DNA of 64,000 nucleotides from Flavobacteriaceae bacterium MAR_2010_72 (GTDB lineage Bacteria; Bacteroidota; Bacteroidia; Flavobacteriales; Flavobacteriaceae). This document shows positions 1 to 8,759 of this stretch, piece by piece. Each line of letters begins with the position of its first letter. The stretch's first letter is position 1. The notes beneath the pieces were generated by a model that searched no databases, was not told where the DNA came from, and saw nothing but the letters and a program-made list of their open reading frames with translations. The stretch lies in the NCBI GenBank assembly GCA_003550275.1, contig QXCW01000002.1:2046001-2110000 (forward strand). The letters run 5' to 3'. The translations under genes were made by a program, and so were the position numbers.

Positions 1-1
1 T

Positions 2-148
2 TATTACTTTCCCGCTCACCGTCGTTTATATGAACAGCCTTTTATTAAGTCCTTTTTTAAAAGTTGTGCCATAATTATTATTAATCTTATTTTAATAACA
101 CTTTTGACTGTAGTTTTTGCATTATTTACCTATATAAATATTCAATAA
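2..148 (+). CDS. C-terminal fragment of a membrane protein (DUF3667-like?)
   Basis: An open frame runs from the window edge to a TAA stop at 146-148 and gives about 48 residues. It begins with a basic, aromatic stretch (YYFPAHRRLYEQ) and ends in one long hydrophobic helix with a short polar tail. This is the usual ending of a multi-pass inner-membrane protein. The aromatic/basic run before a last helix reminds me of DUF3667 proteins of Bacteroidota, but too little is visible to be sure. The gene is cut by the window start. Its stop lies 46 bp from the end of the convergent ytxJ gene. Confidence 0.5.
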   Translation, partial: YYFPAHRRLYEQPFIKSFFKSCAIIIINLILITLLTVVFALFTYINIQ

Positions 149-194
149 TATCTACAACATATTTATTTTTAAAATTGAATTAGGAATGGATTGA

Positions 195-581
195 TTAAAT
201 AAATCGACTGAAATCCAAGTCATTGATCGCTCCATGGCTGGCATGTGCAACTACTGCTCCATTTTTAATCACCAAAACTTGCGGTGATTCATGTAACACC
301 TGAAATTTAGAAGCTACAGTTCTAGAAAGTTCTCTATAATCCAAAACATCCAAATAATAAAGATCAATGTTAGCATCTACCTCAAAAGCATCGACGAATT
401 GATTCATTACCATTCGGCTAATGCCGCAACGTGTTGAGTGTTTAAAAATTAATTGGGTTTTAGTTACCGAATCGGCTTCAAGACTTAATAATTGGTTTCC
501 TTCTATTAAACCTATCCATGGTAAGGTTTTTTCTGCTGCAGTTTCTTTAGTTCCGCCAAATAGTTTTTGTATAAATCCCAT
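195..581 (-). CDS. ytxJ: Bacilliredoxin-like YtxJ (BrxC family)
   Basis: This 128-residue, thioredoxin-fold protein of the YtxJ/BrxC (DUF2847) family probably acts in the cytoplasm as a monothiol bacilliredoxin, removing bacillithiol from protein thiols after oxidative stress. The redox site is the TRCGIS motif, with a single Cys at residue 52 where thioredoxins have CxxC. The later SPQVLVIKNG segment is the expected cis-proline loop. Length is normal for the family. Bacillithiol synthesis is known in Bacteroidota, which fits, but the bsh genes are not in this window. The gene is divergent from clpB. A perfect 6-bp inverted repeat lies about 21 bp upstream of the ATG. Identification is by family resemblance; the exact thiol substrate is inferred. 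Confidence 0.82.
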   Translation of the reverse strand: MGFIQKLFGGTKETAAEKTLPWIGLIEGNQLLSLEADSVTKTQLIFKHSTRCGISRMVMNQFVDAFEVDANIDLYYLDVLDYRELSRTVASKFQVLHESPQVLVIKNGAVVAHASHGAINDLDFSRFI

Positions 582-601
582 TAAAATTATAATTTATTTA
601 G

Positions 602-617
602 TTTCACAATAGTGAAA
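602..617. promoter_or_regulatory. Inverted repeat upstream of ytxJ, possible operator
   Basis: TTTCAC-AATA-GTGAAA is a perfect inverted repeat with a 4-bp spacer. It lies 21 bp before the ytxJ start codon, in the divergent ytxJ/clpB intergenic region. Size and position suit a dimeric repressor site, but a chance palindrome in AT-rich DNA is also possible. Confidence 0.3.
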
Positions 618-717
618 TTCGTTAGCATCAGACCCATAAGTCGTATTCAATATTAAACCTTACAAGCTGACTAAAAGTCACGCTATTGTTGGTTTTACAG
701 GACATTTTGTCCGCAAG

Positions 718-750
718 TTTGCCTTGGTAAGATTGTTGAAATACAATTTG
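718..750 (+). promoter_or_regulatory. Putative clpB promoter
   Basis: TTTG at 718-721 and TACAATTTG at 742-750 are separated by 20 bp. This resembles the Bacteroidota housekeeping promoter (-33 TTTG, -7 TAnnTTTG), with one extra base in the -7 element. It would place the transcript start about 15-20 nt before the clpB ATG at 773. No CIRCE element was seen. Confidence 0.45.
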
Positions 751-772
751 CAAAGAACGAAAAATTAAACAT

Positions 773-3382
773 ATGAACTTAAATAATTATACCATAAAAT
801 CACAAGAAGCGATACAGCAAGCACAACAACTTGCGCAAGCTTTTGGTCATCAACATATCGAGAATGAACATATTTTTAAAGGGATTTTTGAAGTTGACGA
901 AAGCGTTCTGCCCTTCATCTTAAAAAAGCTGAACGTCAACGTTACGCTTTTACAACAGACTTTAGATAAACAATTAGAAAGTTACTCAAAAGTATCTGGC
1001 GGCGAACTTATGCTCTCTAGAGAAGCTGTAAAAACACTAAATGAAGCTTCAATTATTGCCAAGAAAATGAACGATGATTACGTTTCAATTGAGCATTTAA
1101 TTTTAGCCGTATTTAAATCGAACAGCAAGATCTCTCAAATGCTCAAAGATCAAGGCATTAATGAGAAAGACCTAAAAGCAGCCATCGAGGAATTAAGAAA
1201 AGGTGACCGTGTCACCTCCCAAAGCCAGGAAGATACTTATAACTCACTCAATAAATACGCCAAGAACCTTAATCAATTAACAAAGGACAACAAATTGGAT
1301 CCAGTAATTGGACGAGATGAGGAAATTCGTAGAATTTTACAAATTTTATCACGTCGTACCAAAAACAACCCCATATTGGTAGGTGAACCTGGTACCGGAA
1401 AAACAGCCATCGCCGAAGGTTTGGCGCATCGTATTGTTGATGGTGATATCCCAGAAAACTTAAGGGAAAAACAAATTTTCGCACTCGATATGGGTGCACT
1501 AATTGCAGGAGCCAAATACAAAGGTGAATTTGAGGAGCGCTTAAAATCCGTCATCAAAGAGGTCACTACAAGTGAAGGTGACATTGTTCTTTTTATAGAT
1601 GAAATCCACACTTTAGTTGGTGCCGGCGGTGGTCAAGGCGCTATGGATGCAGCTAATATCTTGAAACCAGCTCTGGCCAGAGGTGAGTTACGGGCTATTG
1701 GTGCAACTACTTTAGATGAATATCAAAAATATTTTGAAAAAGACAAGGCTTTAGAGCGTCGATTCCAAAAAGTTATGGTCGATGAACCCGATACCGAAAG
1801 CGCGATTTCAATTTTACGTGGTATAAAGGAAAAATATGAAACCCATCACAAAGTCCGGATTAAGGATGAAGCCATTATTGGTGCAGTGGAATTATCCGAA
1901 CGCTACATCACCGACCGTTTCCTTCCAGATAAAGCTATTGACCTTATGGACGAAGCAGCTTCAAAATTGCGTATGGAAATCAATTCCAAACCAGAAGAAT
2001 TAGATGTTTTGGACAGAAAAATTATGCAATTGGAAATTGAAATCGAGGCCATAAAGCGTGAGAAGGATGAAGCAAAACTAAAATCACTACGTTCAGAATT
2101 GGCTAATTTGAAAGAAGAGCGCAATGAGATCAACGCCAAATGGAAAAGTGAAAAAGAAGTTGTTGATCAAATTCAGGCTACTAAATTGGCTATTGAGGAA
2201 TTTAAACTTGAAGCGGAACGTGCCGAACGTGAAGGTGACTACGGAAAAGTAGCCGAATTGCGTTATGGTAAAATCAAGGAAGCCCAAGAACGATTGGAGA
2301 TTTATCAAAAAGAATTATGCGAAAATCAATCTGGGAATTCGTTAATAAAAGAAGAAGTCACTTATGACGACATTGCCGAAGTTGTTGCAAAATGGACTGG
2401 AATTCCTGTAACAAAAATGCTTCAAAGTGAGCGCGAAAAATTATTGAAACTCGAAGATCAATTGCATAAACGCGTTGTGGGTCAAGAAGAAGCAATTGCA
2501 GCCGTGAGTGATGCTGTTCGACGAAGTCGTGCCGGTTTGCAAAACCCACAAAAACCAATCGGCACCTTTTTATTCCTTGGTACTACAGGTGTGGGAAAAA
2601 CAGAGCTTTCAAAAGCACTTGCAGAGTATTTGTTTGATGATGACAATGCCATGACAAGAATCGATATGAGCGAATACCAAGAACGTCATGCGGTTAGCCG
2701 TTTGGTTGGTGCACCTCCAGGATATGTGGGTTATGACGAAGGTGGTCAATTAACCGAAGCTGTGCGACGAAAGCCGTATTCAGTTGTTTTGCTCGACGAA
2801 ATTGAAAAAGCACATCCAGATACCTTCAACATTTTATTACAAGTATTGGATGAAGGTCGCTTAACCGACAACAAAGGACGCACGGCAGACTTTAAAAACA
2901 CGATTATCATTATGACTTCCAATATAGGGAGCCAAATTATACAGGAACGTTTTGAAGCCACAAAAGATATCGATTCGGCAATAGAATTGGCAAAAATTGA
3001 TGTTATAGCACTACTAAAACAAAGTGTAAGACCAGAATTCCTAAACCGAATAGACGACACCATTATGTTTACACCATTAAGCAAAGCCAACATTGTTGAC
3101 ATAGTTGGCTTACAATTAAAAGGAGTTACAAAAATGTTAGCACAACAAAACATCACATTTGATGCTACAAATGAGGCTATAAAATACCTAGCAACAAAAG
3201 GCTTTAACCCTGAATATGGTGCACGACCAGTAAAGCGTGTCATTCAAAAAGAAGTTTTAAACGGGTTGAGTAAAGAAATACTTTCTGGTAAAATAACAAC
3301 TGACAGTATTATTTTATTAGATGCTTTTGATGATAAGTTAGTTTTTAGAAATCAAAGTCATTTGGTTAACGACAAGGTCTAA
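773..3382 (+). CDS. clpB: ATP-dependent disaggregase ClpB
   Basis: ClpB is a hexameric AAA+ chaperone that pulls polypeptides out of aggregates together with DnaK/DnaJ/GrpE in the cytoplasm. All expected parts are present in 869 residues: an N-terminal double Clp-N repeat (about 1-145), first ATPase domain with Walker A GEPGTGKT near residue 204 and Walker B LFIDEIH, a coiled-coil middle domain (about 400-525), and second ATPase domain with Walker A GTTGVGKT near 603 and [13 protein letters not shown]. The middle domain and the lack of a ClpP-binding loop separate it from ClpA/ClpC. It appears to be a single-gene transcript with its own promoter and a strong terminator. Regulation by heat is likely from the family but not shown by the sequence. 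Confidence 0.97.
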   Translation: MNLNNYTIKSQEAIQQAQQLAQAFGHQHIENEHIFKGIFEVDESVLPFILKKLNVNVTLLQQTLDKQLESYSKVSGGELMLSREAVKTLNEASIIAKKMNDDYVSIEHLILAVFKSNSKISQMLKDQGINEKDLKAAIEELRKGDRVTSQSQEDTYNSLNKYAKNLNQLTKDNKLDPVIGRDEEIRRILQILSRRTKNNPILVGEPGTGKTAIAEGLAHRIVDGDIPENLREKQIFALDMGALIAGAKYKGEFEERLKSVIKEVTTSEGDIVLFIDEIHTLVGAGGGQGAMDAANILKPALARGELRAIGATTLDEYQKYFEKDKALERRFQKVMVDEPDTESAISILRGIKEKYETHHKVRIKDEAIIGAVELSERYITDRFLPDKAIDLMDEAASKLRMEINSKPEELDVLDRKIMQLEIEIEAIKREKDEAKLKSLRSELANLKEERNEINAKWKSEKEVVDQIQATKLAIEEFKLEAERAEREGDYGKVAELRYGKIKEAQERLEIYQKELCENQSGNSLIKEEVTYDDIAEVVAKWTGIPVTKMLQSEREKLLKLEDQLHKRVVGQEEAIAAVSDAVRRSRAGLQNPQKPIGTFLFLGTTGVGKTELSKALAEYLFDDDNAMTRIDMSEYQERHAVSRLVGAPPGYVGYDEGGQLTEAVRRKPYSVVLLDEIEKAHPDTFNILLQVLDEGRLTDNKGRTADFKNTIIIMTSNIGSQIIQERFEATKDIDSAIELAKIDVIALLKQSVRPEFLNRIDDTIMFTPLSKANIVDIVGLQLKGVTKMLAQQNITFDATNEAIKYLATKGFNPEYGARPVKRVIQKEVLNGLSKEILSGKITTDSIILLDAFDDKLVFRNQSHLVNDKV

Positions 3383-3435
3383 AAAACTGTAACAGAAATA
3401 AATAAACATAGTCTTTATTATGATTGGTTAGATGA

Positions 3436-3475
3436 AAGCAACACATAACCTTATTTTAAGGCGTGTTGCTTTTTT
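3436..3475 (+). terminator. Terminator after clpB
   Basis: AAGCAACAC at 3436-3444 pairs with GTGTTGCTT at 3463-3471. An inner CCTTA/TAAGG stem extends the pairing, and a run of T follows. It lies 54 bp after the clpB stop. Confidence 0.8.
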
Positions 3476-3600
3476 GTTAAAGTTTGTATAAATCGACTTT
3501 TCTTCACAATAAAAGCTTAAAAATAACATTCTAATTCTAGAATTAATTCTTAAATTTGGAATGCTATTAATTCCCGTATTTACTTTAAAGATTAAATTTT

Positions 3601-3626
3601 ATCTCCCTTGAATCAGCAAAGGAGAT
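3601..3626 (+). promoter_or_regulatory. Leader hairpin before deoC
   Basis: ATCTCC at 3601-3606 pairs with GGAGAT at 3621-3626, with inner TTG/CAA pairs. No T-run follows, so it is not a clear terminator. A TAAATTTG box at 3551-3558 could be the promoter -7 element, which would place the hairpin in a leader of about 100 nt before the deoC ATG at 3661. Confidence 0.35.
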
Positions 3627-3660
3627 GTAATTGTTTAATTTATAATAACCTACAATAAAA

Positions 3661-4323
3661 ATGGATGTTAATTCATATATAGACCATACCTTATTAAAAT
3701 CAGGTACCACAGAGCGCGAAATCATTGATCTTTGTAATGAAGCAAAACAACATGGCTTTTATGCCGTTTGTGTTAATAGTTGCTACGTGCCTTTAGCGAA
3801 ACAATTATTAGACAAATCTTCTGTAAAAATATGTTCAGTCGTTGGGTTTCCATTAGGCGCCATGTCAACAGAAGCAAAAGTATTCGAGGCTAAAAACGCT
3901 ATTGATTATGGAGCGAATGAAATTGATATGGTTATTAATATTGGTTTACTTAAAAGCAAGAATTACTTTGGTGTACTAAAAGATATAAGTGATGTTAAAA
4001 TTGCCATTGGAAAAACGCCTTTAAAAGTGATTTTAGAAATCAGTGAACTCTCTAAAAATGAAATCATAAAGGTCTGCGAAATATGCTTGGACGCTAAAGT
4101 TGATTTTGTAAAAACTTCAACTGGATTTTCTAAAAGTGGAGCCACATTAACGGCTGTTAAAATTATGAGAAAAACCTTGCGTGACCGAGCTAAAATAAAA
4201 GCTTCAGGTGGTATTGGTGATTATGAAGCTGCTTTAAAATATATTGACGCAGGTGCCGACAGAATTGGCACTTCTTCTGGCGTTGCAATTGTAACCAATC
4301 AAATTGCTACCACTTCATATTAA
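3661..4323 (+). CDS. deoC: Deoxyribose-phosphate aldolase DeoC
   Basis: DeoC cleaves 2-deoxyribose 5-phosphate to glyceraldehyde 3-phosphate and acetaldehyde in deoxynucleoside breakdown. It is a cytosolic class I aldolase with a TIM barrel. The 220-residue protein has the Schiff-base Lys151 in FVKTSTGF, the partner Lys180 in IKASGGI, and the acidic residue in NEIDMVINIG (Asp89). These three positions define an active DeoC. Length is normal for the short bacterial form. The gene stands alone, without deoA, deoD or a deoR-type regulator beside it, so it probably feeds general salvage. Its leader is long and holds a hairpin. Confidence 0.95.
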   Translation: MDVNSYIDHTLLKSGTTEREIIDLCNEAKQHGFYAVCVNSCYVPLAKQLLDKSSVKICSVVGFPLGAMSTEAKVFEAKNAIDYGANEIDMVINIGLLKSKNYFGVLKDISDVKIAIGKTPLKVILEISELSKNEIIKVCEICLDAKVDFVKTSTGFSKSGATLTAVKIMRKTLRDRAKIKASGGIGDYEAALKYIDAGADRIGTSSGVAIVTNQIATTSY

Positions 4324-4422
4324 TGTTTATCTTTAAAGTGAAAAATTCATTCTAGTAGTGTAGATTGAGGCAATAAAGGGTGAGTTAAAACTAATGGTCG
4401 TGATATCTATTGCTCATAAAAG

Positions 4423-4445
4423 TTTTGATGTCATAACCATCAAAA
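4423..4445 (+). promoter_or_regulatory. Hairpin just before the histidine-phosphatase gene
   Basis: TTTTGATG at 4423-4430 and CATCAAAA at 4438-4445 form a perfect 8-bp stem with a 7-nt loop. It ends 10 bp before the ATG at 4456. It may terminate deoC weakly or shape the 5' end of the next mRNA; no T-run follows. Confidence 0.35.
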
Positions 4446-4455
4446 GATTATAATT

Positions 4456-4980
4456 ATGAAACAAATCAGCATCTTATTTCTTGTTATATTATCCATTTTT
4501 AGCAGCTGTAAAACCAAAGAAGAACAAAAACTGCCTGTTGAAACTACAACATCAACGTATTACTTCATTCGACATGCCGAAAAGGACAGAACTGATAGCA
4601 CCAATGCAGATCCACACCTTACCGAAGCTGGTATTATTCGCGCCAACAATTGGAGTAGAATTTTAGGCGAAGTAACATTTGATGCAGTTTATTCTACTAA
4701 TTACAATAGAACTAGGCAAACGGCACAGCCAACAGCAACTAAAAATGGATTGGATATAACAATTTATGACCCGAGAGCAATTCATGCACCTTCATTTTTA
4801 GAAGCAACTAAAGGTAAAACCGTATTGGTGGTAGGTCATAGCAATACCACACCAGCTTTTGTAAATAGTGTTATAGGCGAAAGGAAATATGCTGATATTG
4901 ATGATGCCAATAATAGCAACATCTATATCGTGACTATTTCAAATAATCAGATTATTGATCAACTTTTGGTAATAAACTAA
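4456..4980 (+). CDS. SixA-like histidine phosphatase lipoprotein
   Basis: This is a 174-residue protein of the histidine phosphatase (phosphoglycerate mutase-like) superfamily. It has a lipoprotein signal peptide (hydrophobic run, then Cys18), so it is predicted to be envelope-anchored. The phosphate-binding motif is FIRHAEKD, with catalytic His40. A second catalytic His sits in VVGHSNTTPA. The short single-domain form with the RHAEK signature is like SixA, which dephosphorylates phosphohistidine, but a periplasmic lipoprotein probably has another substrate. Its last 29 bp overlap the end of the convergent gene at 4952-5743. Confidence 0.75.
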   Translation: MKQISILFLVILSIFSSCKTKEEQKLPVETTTSTYYFIRHAEKDRTDSTNADPHLTEAGIIRANNWSRILGEVTFDAVYSTNYNRTRQTAQPTATKNGLDITIYDPRAIHAPSFLEATKGKTVLVVGHSNTTPAFVNSVIGERKYADIDDANNSNIYIVTISNNQIIDQLLVIN

Positions 4981-5743
4981 CCTGAATATTTTCTAATTCA
5001 ATTTTAGAAAGTAGTTGTAAACTATCAACTTGAAATTTACGATCTAAAGAAAGGAGTTTGTCTAGTTCAAATTCTGAAGTAATTGAAGCCTTTGGTTTGT
5101 AGTTATTATAGTCCACAAATACCAATCCGTTCACTTCACGTCGATTATAGGCTTCCCTAAAACGAAGCCCAATATCATTGTTATCTTCTATATAAGAATA
5201 TGCTAAATAGTCTACTCGAAAATTGGCGGTGTTTATCCAATACACAAAAACATCTTCAAAATCCTCTCCGCCTCCCTCTTCATTAAAGGTGATTTTTACT
5301 TTATGATAGGTTTTATCCTTTATTACCGTTTCACCTAAATAGGTTTTATTTACCGCTTTATCATTTAAGCCAAATGGCAAAATCGAAAAATAGTGGACTG
5401 CATTTACTGAACTTGTATATTTAACTACCATTGTATCAGCCACCACAACTAATGAATCATTTATAAATCTTTGAAAACCAGAGTTTGATAACACATCCCG
5501 AATTATACCTAAAGAATCTTGAGTAAAGCGTTCATACTGAAATTTCCAGCGATCTCTTGTAGCCTTATAGAGACGATCCCTAAAATCGAATTCAATCACT
5601 GAGTGTTTAAATTTTTCTCCACCTATAACTTTAATAGCCTCATCCACAACCAGTTGTTCGAGGTCGGCATCCGTTTTACGTTCATCTTTGCAACCAAGCA
5701 ATATTACAAAGCACAAAAAAAAACTAATTTGAAAAAATTTCAT
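4952..5743 (-). CDS. DUF6503-like lipoprotein
   Basis: This is a 263-residue secreted protein with a lipoprotein signal (hydrophobic N-terminus ending LLGC, Cys18). The body is a beta-rich domain with repeated short strands ([20 protein letters not shown]) as in LolA/VioE-like lipoprotein-binding folds. I believe it matches DUF6503 of Flavobacteriia, of unknown function. It is transcribed towards the histidine phosphatase and the two coding regions overlap tail to tail by 29 bp. Its start lies about 90 bp from the divergent smpB start, so both probably use promoters in that gap. Confidence 0.6.
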   Translation of the reverse strand: MKFFQISFFLCFVILLGCKDERKTDADLEQLVVDEAIKVIGGEKFKHSVIEFDFRDRLYKATRDRWKFQYERFTQDSLGIIRDVLSNSGFQRFINDSLVVVADTMVVKYTSSVNAVHYFSILPFGLNDKAVNKTYLGETVIKDKTYHKVKITFNEEGGGEDFEDVFVYWINTANFRVDYLAYSYIEDNNDIGLRFREAYNRREVNGLVFVDYNNYKPKASITSEFELDKLLSLDRKFQVDSLQLLSKIELENIQVSLLPKVDQ

Positions 5744-5816
5744 GATTTTGTTTTACGATCTGTCACAAAACTAAAGAATACTTTTCTCACCTTTCAAAAA
5801 TTTATCTTAAATTATA

Positions 5817-5824
5817 TACCTTTG
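5817..5824 (+). promoter_or_regulatory. Putative -7 element of smpB
   Basis: TACCTTTG matches the Bacteroidota -7 consensus TAnnTTTG exactly. It ends only 6 bp before the smpB ATG at 5831, so a transcript from it would have almost no leader. The -33 region is weak (TTTC at 5792-5795). Confidence 0.45.
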
Positions 5825-5830
5825 GCAACC

Positions 5831-6289
5831 ATGCAAAAACAGATTAACATACAAAATAAAAAGGCGCGATTTGAATATGAAATACTAGACACCTATACCG
5901 CTGGTATTGTATTGACTGGTACCGAAATCAAATCCATTAGAGATAGCAAAGCCTCAATATCCGAGAGTTTTTGTGAGTTTAATGAGCATGGTGAGCTTTT
6001 TGTCATCAACATGACCATACAGGAGTATGTTTACGGCAATTATTACAATCATAAACCTAAGGCCGAGCGTAAATTATTACTAAATAAAAGAGAACTCAAA
6101 AAACTAGAAAAGGAAGTTAATACTAAAGGCGTTACCATTATCCCTTTACGATTGTTCATTAACGAAAAAGGCTATGCCAAACTGGATATAGCATTGGCCA
6201 AAGGAAAAAAACTATACGATAAGCGTGACACAATCAAAGATCGTGACAATAAACGCAATTTAGACCGGATTAAGAAAATCTATAAATGA
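5831..6289 (+). CDS. smpB: SsrA-binding protein SmpB
   Basis: SmpB binds the tRNA-like domain of tmRNA and brings it to stalled ribosomes for trans-translation. The 152-residue protein has the family landmarks: NKKARFEYE at the N-terminus, GTEIKSIR, the [15 protein letters not shown] segment, and a basic C-terminal tail with [12 protein letters not shown]. The frame stays open upstream, but the family begins at [14 protein letters not shown], so the ATG at 5831 is chosen. The tmRNA gene itself is not in this window. The stop overlaps the next start as ATGA, so translation is coupled to the DUF5686 gene, an unexpected partner for a ribosome-rescue factor. Confidence 0.95.
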   Translation: MQKQINIQNKKARFEYEILDTYTAGIVLTGTEIKSIRDSKASISESFCEFNEHGELFVINMTIQEYVYGNYYNHKPKAERKLLLNKRELKKLEKEVNTKGVTIIPLRLFINEKGYAKLDIALAKGKKLYDKRDTIKDRDNKRNLDRIKKIYK

Positions 6290-8751
6290 GACAGCAACTA
6301 ATTCTTCTGTTTTGCTTGTTCATAGGTTCATCTGCAAGTTCCCAAATCAAAGGAAAGGTAACCAATACCAACAATGAACCCCTACCATTCGTAAACATTT
6401 ATATTGAAAATACATTTACAGGAACCACAAGTAATGAAGATGGTAATTACGAACTCAATGTTACGGAAACTAAATCCTACACCTTAATATTTCAAAGTCT
6501 AGGTTTTAAAACGGTTAAAAGAACTGTAGCTGTGGAAACTTTTCCATTTATCCTGAATGTCACTTTAGAGGATGAAGAAATTACGCTAAACGAAGTCGTA
6601 ATCAATACAGCAGATAATCCAGCCAATGCTATTATCAGGCAAACCATTGCCAAACGAAAAGCAAATTTAGAACGCATTCAATCTTACAAAGCCAACTTCT
6701 ATTCTCGAGGACTTATTCGTATTAAGGAAGCCCCAGAAAAACTATTGGGTCAGGATATTGGAGACCTTGGCGGTGGACTTGACTCCACCAGAAGTGGTAT
6801 TATTTATCTATCTGAAACCATTTCAAAAATTGAATTTTTAAGACCTAACAAACTAAAAGAAACCATTACAGCCTCAAAAGTGAGTGGCAACGATAATGGC
6901 TTCAGTTTCAATAATGCTATTGATGTTGATTATAATTTCTACAGCAATACCATTGAACTTGGCAACCAGATTATTTCGCCCATTGCCGATTACGCATTTA
7001 ATTACTACCGCTATACGCTTGACGGTATTTTTTATGATGATCGCGGCAACCTTATCAATAAAGTAAAAGTCATTCCTAAACGGCAAAATGATCGCATTTT
7101 TTCAGGATATATCTATATTGTTGAAAATCAATGGACGATTTATGCGCTAGAATTATCTATTACTGGTGAGCAAGCACAAATTCCTGCTGCAGATAATATT
7201 ACCATTAAACAAAATTTTTCATATTCTGAAGCTGATGCGATTTGGGCATTAATGTCACAAAGTATTGACTTTAAATATGGGATTTTCGGCATCAAAGGAG
7301 ATGGTCGATTTACAGCTGTTTATAGTAATTACGAATTTAATGCTGAATTACGGAAGAACGATTTTGGGCCCGAAATCGTGTCTTTTATTGACGAGGCCAA
7401 TAAGAAGGATTCCTCATTTTGGAAATCCATACGACCCGTACCCTTAACTGATGAAGAGATCACTGATTATATTAAAAAGGATAGTATTCAAATCGTTAGA
7501 AAGTCAAAACCTTATTTAGATTCCATCGATGCCAAAAACAACCGTTTTAAACTTGGAAACATCATTTCAGGTTATAGTTATAGTAATTCGTTCGAGAACT
7601 GGAATATGGGCTTCTCCTCTCCTATTACAGCCATAAGTTTTAATACCGTTCAAGGGTGGAACATTAACTTGGATAGTTATTACAGAAAAAATTACGACGA
7701 ATTTAGACGATATTTCACTTTAAACGGAACAATAAACTACGGCTTCAGTGACGAGCGACTCCGCGGGACCATGTCGGCAACCTACAAGTTCAATAATGTA
7801 AGTCGGCCTTTTTTAACTGTTTCAGGAGGTGTTGTCGCACAACAATTTAATGCAAATGACCCGATTTCAAAAACCATTAATACAGCCTATTCTCTATTAG
7901 CTGAAAAGAATTATTTAAAACTCTATGACAAATCCTTTTTACAGATTGCATTTTCAAATGAATTGTTTAATGGCTTTCGATTAAGTTCGTCATTGGCTTT
8001 AGAACGTAGAAAAGCACTTTTCAATACCACCGATCAAGTTTGGTATCCTAAATCCAATAGAAATTATACGAGCAATAATCCTCTAGACCCAACCAATTTT
8101 GGAAGTATTCCTTTTGAAACACACACCATTGCGAAATTGAACATAAATGCCCGAATTAATTTTGGCCAAACCTATTTAAGGTACCCCGGAAGCAAAATCA
8201 ACATTCCTAATAACGACGTCCCAAGTTTAACGATTGGCTATGAAAAAGGCTTTGCGGCTACCAAATCTGAATATAACTATGATCAAATAAAAGCCCAGTT
8301 GTCACAAGACTTCAATATCGGTAATAAAGGAAACTTTCAATATAACATCAAAGCAGGAACTTTTTTTAACGCAGAAGATATGTCCTTTATTGATTATCAA
8401 CATTTCAACGGAAACCAAACCCATATAGGTTCAGGTTCTTATTTAAACGTGTCTAACAATCTACCCTACTATGATTTAAGCACAAACACATCGTATTTGG
8501 AATTTCATGCAGAGCATGATTTTAGTGGTTATATTTTAGGTAAATTGCCTTTATTAAATATGCTTAATTTCAATCTCATCCTTGGAGCACATGCACTCGC
8601 AATTCCTAATACTAATCCATACCAAGAGTACTCTATAGGTATAGATAATATTGGCTGGGGTAAGTTTAGATTTTTAAGATTGGATTATGTACGCTCTTAC
8701 CAAAGCGGCTTTCAAAGTGATGCTATCCTGTTTGGCTTAAAGTTCTTCTAA
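6286..8751 (+). CDS. DUF5686 / carboxypeptidase-regulatory-like outer-membrane protein
   Basis: The 821-residue protein begins with a signal peptide cleaved after ASSQ. A CarboxypepD_reg-like beta-sandwich follows (about 20-105, with the [16 protein letters not shown] start typical of this fold). The rest matches DUF5686, ending in a long run of amphipathic beta-strands and a C-terminal aromatic residue (LFGLKFF). That pattern predicts an outer-membrane beta-barrel. Function is unknown; related proteins are common in Bacteroidota surface biology. The start codon overlaps the smpB stop by 4 bp. I see no SusD partner, so a nutrient-uptake role is not supported. Confidence 0.85.
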   Translation: MRQQLILLFCLFIGSSASSQIKGKVTNTNNEPLPFVNIYIENTFTGTTSNEDGNYELNVTETKSYTLIFQSLGFKTVKRTVAVETFPFILNVTLEDEEITLNEVVINTADNPANAIIRQTIAKRKANLERIQSYKANFYSRGLIRIKEAPEKLLGQDIGDLGGGLDSTRSGIIYLSETISKIEFLRPNKLKETITASKVSGNDNGFSFNNAIDVDYNFYSNTIELGNQIISPIADYAFNYYRYTLDGIFYDDRGNLINKVKVIPKRQNDRIFSGYIYIVENQWTIYALELSITGEQAQIPAADNITIKQNFSYSEADAIWALMSQSIDFKYGIFGIKGDGRFTAVYSNYEFNAELRKNDFGPEIVSFIDEANKKDSSFWKSIRPVPLTDEEITDYIKKDSIQIVRKSKPYLDSIDAKNNRFKLGNIISGYSYSNSFENWNMGFSSPITAISFNTVQGWNINLDSYYRKNYDEFRRYFTLNGTINYGFSDERLRGTMSATYKFNNVSRPFLTVSGGVVAQQFNANDPISKTINTAYSLLAEKNYLKLYDKSFLQIAFSNELFNGFRLSSSLALERRKALFNTTDQVWYPKSNRNYTSNNPLDPTNFGSIPFETHTIAKLNINARINFGQTYLRYPGSKINIPNNDVPSLTIGYEKGFAATKSEYNYDQIKAQLSQDFNIGNKGNFQYNIKAGTFFNAEDMSFIDYQHFNGNQTHIGSGSYLNVSNNLPYYDLSTNTSYLEFHAEHDFSGYILGKLPLLNMLNFNLILGAHALAIPNTNPYQEYSIGIDNIGWGKFRFLRLDYVRSYQSGFQSDAILFGLKFF

Positions 8752-8759
8752 AAAAGCCA

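Noticed and set aside
2746-3243. A 165-residue open frame on the minus strand
   Set aside because: It lies wholly inside clpB on the opposite strand, with Ser-rich, unlikely composition.
5603-5830. N-terminal extension of smpB by 76 residues
   Set aside because: The extension overlaps the divergent lipoprotein gene and the smpB promoter, and the SmpB family starts at the ATG at 5831.
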